Of a stretch of DNA of 64,000 bases, positions 33,233 to 42,753 are shown one piece after another. The translations under genes and the position numbers were made by a program. Every line of letters begins with the position of its first letter. The stretch's first letter is position 1. This DNA is from Stenomitos frigidus_A (GTDB taxonomy: Bacteria; Cyanobacteriota; Cyanobacteriia; Leptolyngbyales; Leptolyngbyaceae), in contig NZ_CAWNSW010000161.1 of NCBI RefSeq assembly GCF_963877135.1, positions 37,638-101,637 on the forward strand, written 5' to 3'. The notes beneath the pieces are model-generated. The model saw only the letters and a list, made by a program, of their open reading frames with translations. It made no database searches and was not told the origin of the DNA.

Positions 33233-33907
33233 TTAGTTCAGCAGCCCCAATTTACGAGCCGCGATCGCAATCTGAATCCGCAAATCTTTATCGGGTTCAT
33301 CGTAAATCCCCAAGGCATCCTGAAGTCTGATCCAGTAATTCCGCACGGTGCGATCACTGACCTGCATGCGGTCAGCGATCGCCTTGTCAGTCAGCCCCTC
33401 CTGAAATTTCAGCGTCAGTACCTCTAGCCATTTGCGGTCAAACTCAGACCGCGATCGCAGCTCTGGCGGCAAGTAAATCGAGCCACGCAGCGCAAAATCT
33501 ACCAGTCGTAGCATCTCGCGAATCGGCAGTGACTTGTCCATTGCTGCAAAGCCACCCTCGTAGGCATTAATCATTGGCTTGAGCTGTACCAGCGGTTTAA
33601 TATTCGTACTCAGCACCACAATGTTAGGTGCGAGCTTACTTTCGATCAGTGTTTTGAGAAACTGAATGCCGACTTCAGCACTCGCGATCGCGTAGGGCTT
33701 CTGGGGGACGCTCAAGTCCAGTACCACTAACGTGGGGTGATAATAGCCGATTTGAGTTTGAGCCGTTTGAATATCTTGTGCTGTAAAAATTTCAGCGGCG
33801 GGATACGTTCGCTTTAAGGCAGGTACTGTACCTTCCAGTATCGCCTCGTGGTCATCAACCACCAAAAAAGTTTGGGTCGCGGCATCGGACGAACTTCGGC
33901 TCATCAT
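33233..33907 (-). CDS. NarL/LuxR-type response regulator
   Basis: A 224-residue protein with an N-terminal receiver domain (TFLVVDDHEAILEGTVPAL; phosphoacceptor Asp in LVVLDLSVP near residue 61; the usual Lys in AAMDKSLP) and a C-terminal LuxR HTH (LKFQEGLTDKAIADRMQVS, DRTVRNYWIRLQDALG). Such regulators pair with CHASE2 kinases in cyanobacteria. AGGTG precedes two adjacent ATGs (33907, 33904). It is upstream of the CHASE2 gene on the same strand but 385 bases apart. Confidence 0.9.
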   Translation of the reverse strand: MMSRSSSDAATQTFLVVDDHEAILEGTVPALKRTYPAAEIFTAQDIQTAQTQIGYYHPTLVVLDLSVPQKPYAIASAEVGIQFLKTLIESKLAPNIVVLSTNIKPLVQLKPMINAYEGGFAAMDKSLPIREMLRLVDFALRGSIYLPPELRSRSEFDRKWLEVLTLKFQEGLTDKAIADRMQVSDRTVRNYWIRLQDALGIYDEPDKDLRIQIAIAARKLGLLN

Positions 33908-34172
33908 TCACACCTGCATGAATCTAGTCTTGCTATCAGTTCATTCAGTCTGCGTTGGAAAAGCAAAGATTACGCTTAGTCGCCAGGCCTAGTAAGCCGA
34001 GCAGACAACAAGCGGATCGATGACCGTTACTGACCAAATCCCTCATCCGACAATGGCAGTCTTTGTAGCTATCGTACTTGAAAGCAGTGATGCAAGCACG
34101 CTCTAGTCGTAATCGAATTAATACAGTTGTAGCGTGTAGTCAGCGTCAATGCGGAAGGTGCGCCAAAAAATA

Positions 34173-34200
34173 AGAGTGGGCAGAAATATCTGTCCACTCT
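34173..34200 (-). terminator. Intrinsic terminator of the pilin gene
   Basis: AGAGTGGGCAGA (34173-34184), loop AATA, TCTGTCCACTCT (34189-34200): 11 pairs and one mismatch. On the minus strand the hairpin is followed by TATTTTTTGG, a U-rich tail. It lies 65 bases past the pilin stop, as expected for a strongly transcribed single gene. Confidence 0.75.
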
Positions 34201-34264
34201 GTGTCTCTTTTAAGTTGAACTAGAGTAAGGGAAAGCTCCCCAGAATAGCTCAGTGGGCAAGCAA

Positions 34265-34807
34265 TTACTTCCCTAGATCTTGAAAGACTGTGCCATCACA
34301 AACAGGCCCTGTGAGTGTGCTGAAAGTAACTTTAGTGGCATCACCCGCAGTAGGTTTAACGGATTGGCAAAGAACCGCCAGAGTCGTTGCTTCACCAGTG
34401 GTAGCGCCTGTTGTAAAACCAACACCAACACCACCAGTATGAGCTCTCAATGTGGTGGTAAATTTGGGATAAGACGTGTTGGCGACTTGCTTGTCCGTTT
34501 GACCAACGATCGCGTAGGTGTAGTTGGTTGTATCGGTTTTGATACCAAGACCCAGCAGGGATACGTCGCTCGAGAAGGTATTCTTCTCAAGATAGTAAGC
34601 CTGTTGTGAACGGTTCATGGAGCCGATGTACTGTTTGGATTCTGATTCCTTCGCCTTGTTTGCCTGGTTCAGGAAGGAAGGCAGCGCGATCGCAGACAGA
34701 ATACCGATAATGATGATAACAACCAGCAGTTCGATCAGGGTGAAGCCTTTCTCTTGCTTCTTCGCGATCAGGTGTTGCAGGAACTTAGCTTGAAAATCAG
34801 ACTTCAT
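34265..34807 (-). CDS. pilA: Type IV pilin (PilA-like)
   Basis: A 180-residue prepilin. A 20-residue leader ends in KKQEKG, the prepilin peptidase site is KG/FTLIELLVVIIIIG with the essential Glu at +5, and the hydrophobic helix continues to about residue 45. The C-terminal pilin domain has KQYIGSMNRSQQAYYLEKNTF, characteristic of cyanobacterial major pilins, and a pair of cysteines (VLCQSV and GPVCDGT) that could form the D-loop disulfide. AAGGAG precedes the ATG. Needed for gliding motility and DNA uptake. Monocistronic, with its own terminator. Confidence 0.92.
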   Translation of the reverse strand: MKSDFQAKFLQHLIAKKQEKGFTLIELLVVIIIIGILSAIALPSFLNQANKAKESESKQYIGSMNRSQQAYYLEKNTFSSDVSLLGLGIKTDTTNYTYAIVGQTDKQVANTSYPKFTTTLRAHTGGVGVGFTTGATTGEATTLAVLCQSVKPTAGDATKVTFSTLTGPVCDGTVFQDLGK

Positions 34808-35228
34808 GAGAGGGTCTCCTTAAAGGTGCGGGGTTGGTGGTTCTAACTCCTGAACCTAACGTACCCCCCCAACTCCAGTTTCATATCACCATCGACTATT
34901 TTTTTGGGAAAATGAGTTGAGCGGTTGTTTTGATCTGCCTTTAAAGCAAAGATGGCAAGGGCTTTCAGATGGGTTGACGCAGAAGCTGGAGTACTCACGA
35001 CTAGATATCGTTTGACCATTCATGTAGTGTCCAGAACCCAATTTCTCTAAACCTAGCGTGTTAAAGAACGTGCACGTTTGGTCTCGATCGGGCAGGATGG
35101 TTGCTCTGATTAGCGTTGTGCACGATCGCAGCAACTTGGGCAAGATGGAGGGGAGCACTTTTACAAAACGACCTGCAAAATGAGCCTAGAAAGGCTTGTC
35201 GCTAACCTGATTGATTTGAGTGAGCTAA
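34808..35228. other. Divergent promoter region of pilA and the giant OGT-like gene, 421 bases
   Basis: No supported gene. A 90-codon leftward frame (34886-35158) is rich in Cys, Ser and Arg and shows no motif, so I treat this as regulatory and 5'-UTR sequence. A run of seven C (34863-34871 region) lies 55 bases before the pilA start. Confidence 0.4.
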
Positions 35229-38200
35229 ATGGACATTCAGCAGTTTGTTGCACATCTGTCTCTGCTTGAGCAAAACTGGCAAAACTCACCGCTAAACTCG
35301 CTTGAGCCTCAGTTTCATCGGTTATTGGAGCAAACGGCGTCGTTGACAAGCGCGCCAATGCTGCGCCTGCTCAACGACGCTACCAGCGCTTTAGCGCCGG
35401 GAGAAGTTTACTGCGAAGTGGGTTGCCAGCAAGGAATCAATCTGATTGGCGCACTGCTTCATCAACCGCAGTGCATGGCTTATGCCGTTGAAGATGTAAC
35501 CAGACCTAATTTTAGGCAAGCGAGCATTGATTGCCTGTTCGAGAATCTGACCGCCTTTGGGCTAGAAGAACAGGTGCTTTTTTGCGGTCAATCGTGCGAA
35601 GAATTTTTCGCTGAGCTGAGGGAGTTGGGTTCAGACGATCGGATTGGTGTTTATGTTTACTGCGGCGAAACGGATTATCGATCGCAAATGCTGGGGCTGA
35701 TGCTGGCGCAGTCGTTTCTTGCCGATCAGTCAGTGGTGCTCATCAGTCAGGGGGCGCTAAACACTGTTCGACAGGCAACATGGGATTTTTTAGCGGCTTA
35801 TCCGCAGGCAAGACTGTTGCATGACCCATTGAATGAGACCCAAAACCAATTGACCGAGGACGATTTGCATCAGCAAGATTGGCTCCTTTTAAGTTGGGAT
35901 GCCAGCCAGCCTCGCGCTCAAGACGAGTTTGATTGGCAGCACTATCGCGATCGCGTAGTGATTGATGCCCTTTGCCAACTTCTAGTGCAGCAGCCGATCG
36001 ACCATGAAACCTTACGCAAAGAAGCCGTACAACTCCATCTTGAGGGACAGCTAACGGAAGCAGAACAGCGCTATCGAACGATTCTGGAGTGCGATCAGCA
36101 AAATGCTGAGATCTGGTTTAACTTGGGCATGCTTTACCATCTTGCCGAAAACAACGCCGCTGCACTTGAGGCCTTGCAGCAGTCGCTCACACTACAGCCA
36201 AAGAATGCTCTGGCATACCATATTAGTGGACTGGTGCTAGAACGAATGGATCGTCTTTCGGAGGCGGTCGCGGCCTATCAGCAGGCGATCGCGCTGGATG
36301 CAGCCTATATTGATACGCTCTACCGCTTGGGCAATCTTTTGGTTCAAAACGGGGCCTTTAGCCAGGCAGAAGCACTCTTTCGGCAGGCGATTGCGGTGGC
36401 ACCCAACGAGTTTACTGGACATCTCAGTTTGGGTGATGCGCTCATGGCACAGCAAAAGCCTGAATCCGCTACCGTCGCCTATCGGCAAGCGTTGATGCTC
36501 AAGCAGCGGGATCCTGACATCCTACAGAAAATCGGCGAGGCATATGCTGCCGCCGGAGATTCTGCCAACGCGCATAACTATTTTGCCCATGCGTTTAATC
36601 GTGCTGGCAACCCTGAAGCCGCGATCGAGGCATTTCAGTCTTCGCTTGCTCTTGCGGCAGGAACGGTACATGACTATCTCACCCTGGGCGATTGCTACCA
36701 GTTGTGTGGACAACTGGTAGCAGCCATTGACTGCATTTACGCTGCCGCAAATCTGGAACCAGACGATCCCTTTTTACAGGTTTTACCACAACTGGTTCTA
36801 CCGCCGCTTTATCGAAGCGTGGAGGAGATGTCCACGTACTATCAGCGGTTTAAAACGGGTCTCACGATCGCCAAACAGCACGTTGAGTGGGCAGAGGCTC
36901 GGCAGGAGACCATTAGCTTCAAAAGTATCCCGATTCTCGGAACGTTTTATCTGGCTTATCAAGCTGTTAACGTTCGGGATTTGCAGGCACTTTATGGTCA
37001 ACTGCTACAGCGGGCTATGCGTGCGAGTCACCCCAATTGGTTAACCCCTTTAGCCATGCCGCCAATCCCGGAGGGAGGCAAAATCCGGATCGGTTATCTG
37101 GCTGATTCAATGGGGACTAATAGTATGTCCCACTGGGCATTGGGATGGTTGCAGCACCATGATCGCAGTCGCTTTGAGATTTATTGCTATAACACAGGGT
37201 CTACGAGCAATCGTCGTACAGAGCAATTTAAGGCGTTGAGTGACGTCTATCGCTACATCCCAAACGACCTGCAAGCGCTTGGTCAACAACTGTTAGCCGA
37301 TAACTTACATATTCTGGTGTTTTTGGCGATCGGGACCCACAAGCCAACGGCAATGACTGCCTGTCTGCGCTTAGCTCCAGTACAGTGCAGCACCTGGGGG
37401 CATCCTGTCACATCTGGCATTCCGACGATCGACTATTATCTGTCAGGCGCATTGATCGAGCCAGATAACGCTCAGGAGCACTATACAGAAAGGCTCATTC
37501 GGCTACCCAATCTGGGCATTAGCTATCCTCAGCCCATTATTCCGGCACCAACAAAAACTCGTGCTGACTTTGGGATTGACGCCCAGGCTGTGCTCTATAT
37601 GTCGTGTCAGATGCTGATCAAATATTTGCCTCAGCACGACGGTCTCTTTGCCGCGATCGCCCAACGTGTACCACAGGCAAAATTTGTCTTTATCATCCGG
37701 TCAACCGTCACACACCGTTCAAGTCGAAGTTTAGAACATCAGTTTCGGCAGCGTCTACAGCAAGCGTTTGTAGCAGTGGGGTTGGACAGCGACGATTATT
37801 GCGTTTTTCTGCCAGGACAAAATTGGGAAGACTACACCAGCTTATTACTGGATGCCGATGTCTTTCTGGATACGCCTGACTTTTCGGGTGGCCACACGAC
37901 TTTTGACGCGATCGCCTGCAATCTGCCTATTGTTAGTCATGCAGGAGAATTTATGCGGGGTCGCCAGTCGTGCGGCATGCTCACCATGATGGGAATCACT
38001 GAAACGATCGCCCAAAATGAAGCAGAGTATGTTGAGATTGCGGTACGCCTTGGCTTGAAGCCAGAATGGAGACAGGCGATCGCACAACAAATGAGCGAAC
38101 GGCAGCATCGTCTTTTCAATGATACCGACTGCGTGAGGGGTTTGGAGCAGTTTTACCAGCAAGTGGTCGCTACAAAATTAGCGCAACAGCACGTAGGCTC

Positions 38201-38780
38201 TGCCGCCGCAATGATAAGCGAAACCCAGACTGTCACCGCCACGAAGTTAGTGCTGCACGTCGGCTGTGAGCATTATAACCCTGCAGCGCTACCAGAACCG
38301 TTACGCACTCCAGATTGGCGAGAAGTACGGCTAGATATTGATCCAAGCGTGAAGCCAGATCTGATCGGCTCCATGACTGACATGAGTGCCGTTCTGAATG
38401 AGTCAGTTGATGCTGTTTATTCCTCTCATAACCTGAAGCACCTTTACGCTCATGAAGTGCCAATTGCACTGGCGGAGTTTTATCGTGTCTTGAAACCAGG
38501 TGGCTTTGTGCTGATCACGCTGCCAGATATTCAAGCGGTGGCACAGCACGTGGCGCAAGGCAACTTAGAGGAACCACTTTACGGTTCATCCGTTGGTCCG
38601 AGCAGCGCGATCGATATTCTTTATGGTTGGCGGACGGCGATCGCCAATGGAAACCACTCTATGGCTCATCGCACGGCTTTCACAGCCAAGACGTTGTGCC
38701 AAAAGCTGGAGCAAACAGGCTTTCATCAGCTTGAAAGTTATACAGACAGACTCAATCTTTGGGCAAAGGGCTACAAGTAG
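35229..38780 (+). CDS. Methyltransferase-TPR-OGT/SPINDLY-methyltransferase fusion protein
   Basis: A 1183-residue multidomain protein. Residues 1-255 are a class I SAM methyltransferase-like fold (EVYCEVGCQQGINLIGALL; acidic strand-2 end in YAVEDVTRP). Residues 260-540 are TPR repeats (AEIWFNLGMLYHLAENNAAALEALQQSL). Residues 617-1000 are a family 41 glycosyltransferase of the SPINDLY/OGT type (KIRIGYLADSMGTNSMSHWA; VQCSTWGHPVTSGIPTIDYY; TPDFSGGHTTFDAIACNLPI). Residues 1007-1183 are a second methyltransferase (LHVGCEHYNPAALP, VRLDIDPSVKPDL, RVLKPGGFVLITLPD). It could glycosylate and methylate protein or polysaccharide targets. The first Met has no strong ribosome binding site. Targets are unknown. 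Confidence 0.88.
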   Translation: MDIQQFVAHLSLLEQNWQNSPLNSLEPQFHRLLEQTASLTSAPMLRLLNDATSALAPGEVYCEVGCQQGINLIGALLHQPQCMAYAVEDVTRPNFRQASIDCLFENLTAFGLEEQVLFCGQSCEEFFAELRELGSDDRIGVYVYCGETDYRSQMLGLMLAQSFLADQSVVLISQGALNTVRQATWDFLAAYPQARLLHDPLNETQNQLTEDDLHQQDWLLLSWDASQPRAQDEFDWQHYRDRVVIDALCQLLVQQPIDHETLRKEAVQLHLEGQLTEAEQRYRTILECDQQNAEIWFNLGMLYHLAENNAAALEALQQSLTLQPKNALAYHISGLVLERMDRLSEAVAAYQQAIALDAAYIDTLYRLGNLLVQNGAFSQAEALFRQAIAVAPNEFTGHLSLGDALMAQQKPESATVAYRQALMLKQRDPDILQKIGEAYAAAGDSANAHNYFAHAFNRAGNPEAAIEAFQSSLALAAGTVHDYLTLGDCYQLCGQLVAAIDCIYAAANLEPDDPFLQVLPQLVLPPLYRSVEEMSTYYQRFKTGLTIAKQHVEWAEARQETISFKSIPILGTFYLAYQAVNVRDLQALYGQLLQRAMRASHPNWLTPLAMPPIPEGGKIRIGYLADSMGTNSMSHWALGWLQHHDRSRFEIYCYNTGSTSNRRTEQFKALSDVYRYIPNDLQALGQQLLADNLHILVFLAIGTHKPTAMTACLRLAPVQCSTWGHPVTSGIPTIDYYLSGALIEPDNAQEHYTERLIRLPNLGISYPQPIIPAPTKTRADFGIDAQAVLYMSCQMLIKYLPQHDGLFAAIAQRVPQAKFVFIIRSTVTHRSSRSLEHQFRQRLQQAFVAVGLDSDDYCVFLPGQNWEDYTSLLLDADVFLDTPDFSGGHTTFDAIACNLPIVSHAGEFMRGRQSCGMLTMMGITETIAQNEAEYVEIAVRLGLKPEWRQAIAQQMSERQHRLFNDTDCVRGLEQFYQQVVATKLAQQHVGSAAAMISETQTVTATKLVLHVGCEHYNPAALPEPLRTPDWREVRLDIDPSVKPDLIGSMTDMSAVLNESVDAVYSSHNLKHLYAHEVPIALAEFYRVLKPGGFVLITLPDIQAVAQHVAQGNLEEPLYGSSVGPSSAIDILYGWRTAIANGNHSMAHRTAFTAKTLCQKLEQTGFHQLESYTDRLNLWAKGYK

Positions 38781-38950
38781 GCCATAGGTAGCTGCCAAAA
38801 TCCTTTGCTCGACAGTCTCATTATTGAAGCCGAGTCGGCAGCATCTTTAAGGATGTTATTTAGGCACGCAGAAGGGTGAGCAGACAGGGGTTCCCATCCA
38901 ATCCCGATCGCGCTATACTATCCGTAGTCGTTATGAGTTTGTATAGGCCA

Positions 38951-40318
38951 ATGACCACACCCACGATCGAAAATGTAGTGATTATCGGCTCCGGCCCAGC
39001 CGGGTATACAGCCGCTATTTATGCTGCTCGCGCCAACTTAAAGCCTTTTATGTTTGAGGGTTACCAGGCAGGTGGCTTGCCCGGTGGACAGCTCATGACA
39101 ACCACCGAGGTCGAAAACTTTCCTGGCTTTCCAGAAGGCATCACCGGGCCACAGTTGATGGACCGCATGAAAGCGCAGGCAATCCGCTGGGGCGCAGAAT
39201 TGGTGACTGAAGACGTCACGTTTGTCGATTTCAGCCAACGCCCGTTTGTGATCCGCTCCGACGAACGAGAAGTGAAAGCACACAGCGTGGTGATTGCCAC
39301 GGGCGCAACAGCAAAGCGACTCGGATTGCCCTGTGAACAGCAGTTTTGGAGTCGGGGCATCTCTGCCTGCGCGATTTGTGATGGCGCAACACCGATTTTC
39401 CGTTCGGCAGAGCTGGCAGTTGTAGGCGGTGGCGACTCCGCAGCAGAAGAATCAATCTACTTGACCAAGTATGGTTCTCATGTGCACATGCTGGTGCGAA
39501 GCGAAAAGATGCGTGCCAGTAAAGCGATGCAAGATCGGGTCTTGAACAATCCCAAAATCACGTTGCACTGGAATACCGATATCCTGGACGTTTTTGGCGA
39601 AGCAGACCACATGAAGGGCGTCAAAATCAAAGACACGAAGACGGGTGAAGAAAGTGAACTGCACGTTAAAGGCTTGTTCTACGCGATCGGGCACACACCC
39701 AACACATCCCTCTTCAAAGGGCAGCTAGACCTCGATGATGTGGGCTATATCGTTACCAAGCACGGGTCCGTCGAAACCAGCGTTGAGGGCGTTTTCACCG
39801 CAGGTGATGTGCAAGACCACGAGTTTCGTCAAGCCATCACCGCAGCCGGCACAGGCTGTATGTCTGCGATGCTGGCAGAACGGTGGCTTTCTGCCCATAA
39901 TCTGATCCAGGAATTTCACCAAACTGACTCTGAAAAACCAGCTGAAGAGCCAGCCGCGAAGAAGACGGAAGCAGAGCAGGAAACGGAATTTAGCGTGGAG
40001 CGGACTCGTCATGAAGGCGGCTATGCATTGCGGAAGCTTTACCACGACAGCGATCGCTTGATTGTGGTCAAATATGCGTCACCCCAATGCGGTCCCTGCC
40101 ACACGCTCAAGCCGATTCTCAATAAGGTTGTGGATGAATTTGATGGCAAAATCCACTACATCGAAATCGACATTGAGCAAGATCCAGAGATTGCTGAAGC
40201 TGCTGGCGTAGTAGGCACACCGACGATTCAGTTCTTCAAAGACAAAGATAAAGTGGCAGAAATGAAAGGCGTAAAGCCCAAGAGCCAATATCGGGAGACG
40301 ATCGCATCCTACCTATAG
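38951..40318 (+). CDS. ntrC (NTRC): NADPH-thioredoxin reductase C (TrxR-Trx fusion)
   Basis: A 455-residue fusion. Residues 1-310 are thioredoxin reductase: VVIIGSGPAGYTAAIYAA (FAD), active-site SACAICDGATPIF (CxxC), VVGGGDSAAEES (NADPH), GVFTAGDVQDHEFRQAITAAG (FAD). A charged linker (about 322-350) leads to a thioredoxin domain with YASPQCGPCHTLKP (CGPC) and VGTPTIQFFKD. NTRC passes electrons from NADPH to 2-Cys peroxiredoxins and chlorophyll-synthesis enzymes and is found in cyanobacteria and chloroplasts. I chose ATG 38951 (MTTPTIENV), after AGG, over 38933 or 38876 because the family begins there. The symbol means NTRC, not the nitrogen regulator. Confidence 0.93.
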   Translation: MTTPTIENVVIIGSGPAGYTAAIYAARANLKPFMFEGYQAGGLPGGQLMTTTEVENFPGFPEGITGPQLMDRMKAQAIRWGAELVTEDVTFVDFSQRPFVIRSDEREVKAHSVVIATGATAKRLGLPCEQQFWSRGISACAICDGATPIFRSAELAVVGGGDSAAEESIYLTKYGSHVHMLVRSEKMRASKAMQDRVLNNPKITLHWNTDILDVFGEADHMKGVKIKDTKTGEESELHVKGLFYAIGHTPNTSLFKGQLDLDDVGYIVTKHGSVETSVEGVFTAGDVQDHEFRQAITAAGTGCMSAMLAERWLSAHNLIQEFHQTDSEKPAEEPAAKKTEAEQETEFSVERTRHEGGYALRKLYHDSDRLIVVKYASPQCGPCHTLKPILNKVVDEFDGKIHYIEIDIEQDPEIAEAAGVVGTPTIQFFKDKDKVAEMKGVKPKSQYRETIASYL

Positions 40319-40378
40319 TGGTCTGTTGGTGTTTCAACTCTGTTGGATTTAGGACATTTTAGCGAACAAAGCCCTTAA

Positions 40379-40435
40379 GGGCAGGTTTGACCATAAAGCT
40401 AGCAACTGGAGCCAAGACGCTGGTCAAACCTGCCC
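40379..40435. repeat. Inverted repeat with 14-base arms
   Basis: GGGCAGGTTTGACC (40379-40392) and GGTCAAACCTGCCC (40422-40435) are perfect complements around a 29-base loop, and the right arm continues CTACC. The ends match the TAGGGGC / GCCCCTA style of other hairpins in the window. It lies between convergent NTRC and REC-GAF genes. Confidence 0.7.
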
Positions 40436-40515
40436 CTACCCAACAGTAAATGTTTAGTTAGAACGCTCTGAATCTCCGTAGAGAGCTTCCAGAAGACTCT
40501 CTACAGGGATTCGTT

Positions 40516-41472
40516 CTATGCGACTGGACGGTAATAACGGGTACAGGTCAACGCTAGTGCAACTTGCTGCGCGGAGAGGTGTAGCAGCACCAGTTCATCT
40601 TCCCGCAGCGTTGAGGGTCGATACCACTGCAAGGACAACACCGCGAGGACTTCATCCCGATAGATAATGGGAATCAGTAAATGCGCCTGTACGCCAGACG
40701 CCACATAATGCTCGATCGCGGCAAGGTCAGTATCAGCCGGAATATTAACCGCGACCTGAGTGGTCTGGGCGGCGATCGCTTGCTTCACGAGAGGATCGTG
40801 CTCTAGCCAGTGCTCTAGCGTGCCATTGGCGCTGTATGTACCTTGAGTCGCTACGAGATGGTTGCCTTCTACCACTTGGAGAACACAGCCGTCTGCCTGA
40901 AAGTTTTTGCCAAAGGCAGTCGCGATCGGCGTTAGGCTTTGCTCTAAACTGGTTGACTCTTGAGCCGTGCGCACAATGGCAGACAGTAAAGCCGTTTGCG
41001 CTTGCGATCGTCGAAGCTCTTCCGTCCGTTGCTTCAGCAGGTCGTAGGTTTCAGCCGCGCGTTGCACAACCGCTTTCAGTTCACCTGGGTCCCACGGTTT
41101 TGTAATGTACTTATAAACCTGTCCAGAATTAATCGCCTCTACCAGATCCTCGACATCAGTGAAGCCTGTGAGGATAATCCGCATGGTGTCCGGAAACTGT
41201 GGCACCGTGCGGCTGAGAAATTCAGTGCCTTTCATCTCTGGCATCCGTTGGTCGGAGATGATGACAGCAACTTCGCCTTCAGACTCCAATAGTTCCAGCG
41301 CACGCACGCCGCTTTCTGCTTTCAGCACCTGAAAATCTCGCCGAAACGTACGGTAGAGCAAATCAAGATTATCTGGCTCGTCATCCACCACCAGCATTTT
41401 TGCCTTCTTGGTTCGATCCAGACCTGCTAGCTGGCGGTTAATGGTATCAAGCTCAGGCATGGCGTAGTCCAT
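40516..41472 (-). CDS. Response regulator with C-terminal GAF domain
   Basis: About 318 residues. A receiver domain spans residues 24-150 (KMLVVDDEPDNLDLLYRTFRRDF; phosphoacceptor Asp in VAVIISDQRMPEMKGTEFL; Lys in YKYITKPWDP). A short coiled coil (EELRRSQAQTALLS) and a GAF domain (about 165-318) follow, the latter with FQADGCVLQVVEGN and LLIPIIYRDEVLAVLSLQWY. The GAF domain lacks an evident bilin-binding Cys. It has no output domain, so it likely works by binding another protein. Start ATG 41472 preferred; the longer frame would use TTG. Confidence 0.88.
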   Translation of the reverse strand: MDYAMPELDTINRQLAGLDRTKKAKMLVVDDEPDNLDLLYRTFRRDFQVLKAESGVRALELLESEGEVAVIISDQRMPEMKGTEFLSRTVPQFPDTMRIILTGFTDVEDLVEAINSGQVYKYITKPWDPGELKAVVQRAAETYDLLKQRTEELRRSQAQTALLSAIVRTAQESTSLEQSLTPIATAFGKNFQADGCVLQVVEGNHLVATQGTYSANGTLEHWLEHDPLVKQAIAAQTTQVAVNIPADTDLAAIEHYVASGVQAHLLIPIIYRDEVLAVLSLQWYRPSTLREDELVLLHLSAQQVALALTCTRYYRPVA

Positions 41473-42075
41473 AGTTACAGTAAGCTCCTTTGGCAATGCC
41501 CGAGGGTAGAGTCTCTAGGGCAGTGCATGATCACAACACAGAAGGACATCAACACAATCAGGCCACCAAGCAGGAACGTTTGACGGTCGATTCAACACTC
41601 TAGTAACGAGTATATGGGCTTGCTGAGAATCCTAACCCAGCGAGACTGAATCAAGTTGAACTGTGCTGATGACACAGCTGTGATCTAGTGTTGCCAATTT
41701 CGTCGCGTTTCTAACTGATCATCCAAAAAAACGTTGCCCGATCGCACACTATCCAGCAGACAAGCTTGGTCTCAGAAAACCAATCGCACCCATATGGCTA
41801 GCTCAAGCGCGATGAGTTCTCCTCAGACGGATCGTTCTGGTTCCACACAAGCCGATCGTAATGCGCGATCGAAATCAGCCCTGCTCCCACCAGCAATGCA
41901 GCCGCGATCGCCAAAACCGGAGACAAAACGGGCAAAAACCAACGAGCGCGATCGTTCACAAGCAACAGAGCCGCCTTCATCAAACAATGACATGCATACT
42001 ACCTCATGTTGCGCTCTGCTCACTGTGTCCAGCGATAGCGAATGGTTCACCCATGCGGGTTTTGCATGCCAAGAC
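41473..42075. other. Intergenic region of about 600 bases
   Basis: Between two leftward genes. It contains a low-confidence small membrane ORF (41798-41983, listed separately) and several cgatcg-rich HIP1-like words (for example near 41873 and 41915). No other structure was recognised. Confidence 0.35.
41798..41983 (-). CDS. Possible small membrane protein (61 aa)
   Basis: A 61-codon frame with one strong hydrophobic helix (WFLPVLSPVLAIAAALLVGAGLISIA) flanked by basic residues on its N-terminal side. No ribosome binding site or homologue is recognised. It could be a short stress protein or chance. Confidence 0.3.
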   Translation of the reverse strand: MMKAALLLVNDRARWFLPVLSPVLAIAAALLVGAGLISIAHYDRLVWNQNDPSEENSSRLS

Positions 42076-42753
42076 CTAGAGATCGATTGCCAAATACCCC
42101 TGCAATTGCTGATTACGCTTTACTGTTAAGCGGGTGAGACACTGATTGCGCGCTGCATTGCTGCCGCCACTTGCCTCAAACCCACAGGCAGAGTCGCGGA
42201 AGGCGATCCAGGCAAATTCAGCGGTTTCGAGTTTACGCTTGCGGTTGGTCTCTAGGTTTTGCCGAAGCTGCTGGTAAAGCTGGTTCAGTCGTCGATCGGC
42301 GGATTGATAGCCACCGACACTTGCGGGACTTCTTCCGGCTAAGTAAGCGTTTAGGTCAGCGGTTCGCTGTTGTGTCACCTGATCCTTACAACCTCCAATG
42401 AGCATGGGCTGCATTGAGCCGCCTTCTGCCTCACTGCCATAAAAATCGCATTCAGTATCCCGAAACGTAATCCAGCGCAGTTGAGCATCCGTCAGCTTTT
42501 GGCGACGCGTAGCTGAAAGCTTGGGTACTAAGGCTTGATAGGCACGATTTAAGGCGCGATCGGCCTTCTCGTAACCCAGTCCGGCGCAGAAGTTCATCTC
42601 TGCCTGGTTCATCTCTGCCTGCGTTTGAGCATCATTGCAATTTGACTTCTGTGCCAGCAATTGGGCGGCGGCTGGGCTAGTGGTGAGAAACGGACTGGCG
42701 ATCGCAATGCCAGTAAGCGCACCCAAGGCTGTAGATACGAACCGAGTAGACAT
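42076..42753 (-). CDS. LprI-type (DUF1311) protein with two repeats, secreted
   Basis: About 225 residues from ATG 42753, with a signal peptide (VSTALGALTGIAIASPFLTT, ending SPAAA). Two copies of the lysozyme-inhibitor LprI-like domain follow: the first has DRALNRAYQALVPKLSATRR, LRWITFRDTEC; the second has DRRLNQLYQQLRQNLETNRK, FAWIAFRDSAC. Each ends in a Cys that could make a disulfide. The family includes inhibitors of lysozyme, but the function here is not established. Upstream in-frame starts (42777, 42792) are possible. Confidence 0.8.
   Translation of the reverse strand: MSTRFVSTALGALTGIAIASPFLTTSPAAAQLLAQKSNCNDAQTQAEMNQAEMNFCAGLGYEKADRALNRAYQALVPKLSATRRQKLTDAQLRWITFRDTECDFYGSEAEGGSMQPMLIGGCKDQVTQQRTADLNAYLAGRSPASVGGYQSADRRLNQLYQQLRQNLETNRKRKLETAEFAWIAFRDSACGFEASGGSNAARNQCLTRLTVKRNQQLQGYLAIDL

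Noticed and set aside
34886..35158. 90-codon leftward frame upstream of pilA
   Set aside because: Composition rich in Cys/Arg/Ser, no motif, no ribosome binding site, overlapping the likely promoter region.
40081..40125. Separate thioredoxin gene
   Set aside because: The CGPC domain is in the same frame as the thioredoxin reductase with a continuous linker, so it is one NTRC fusion gene.
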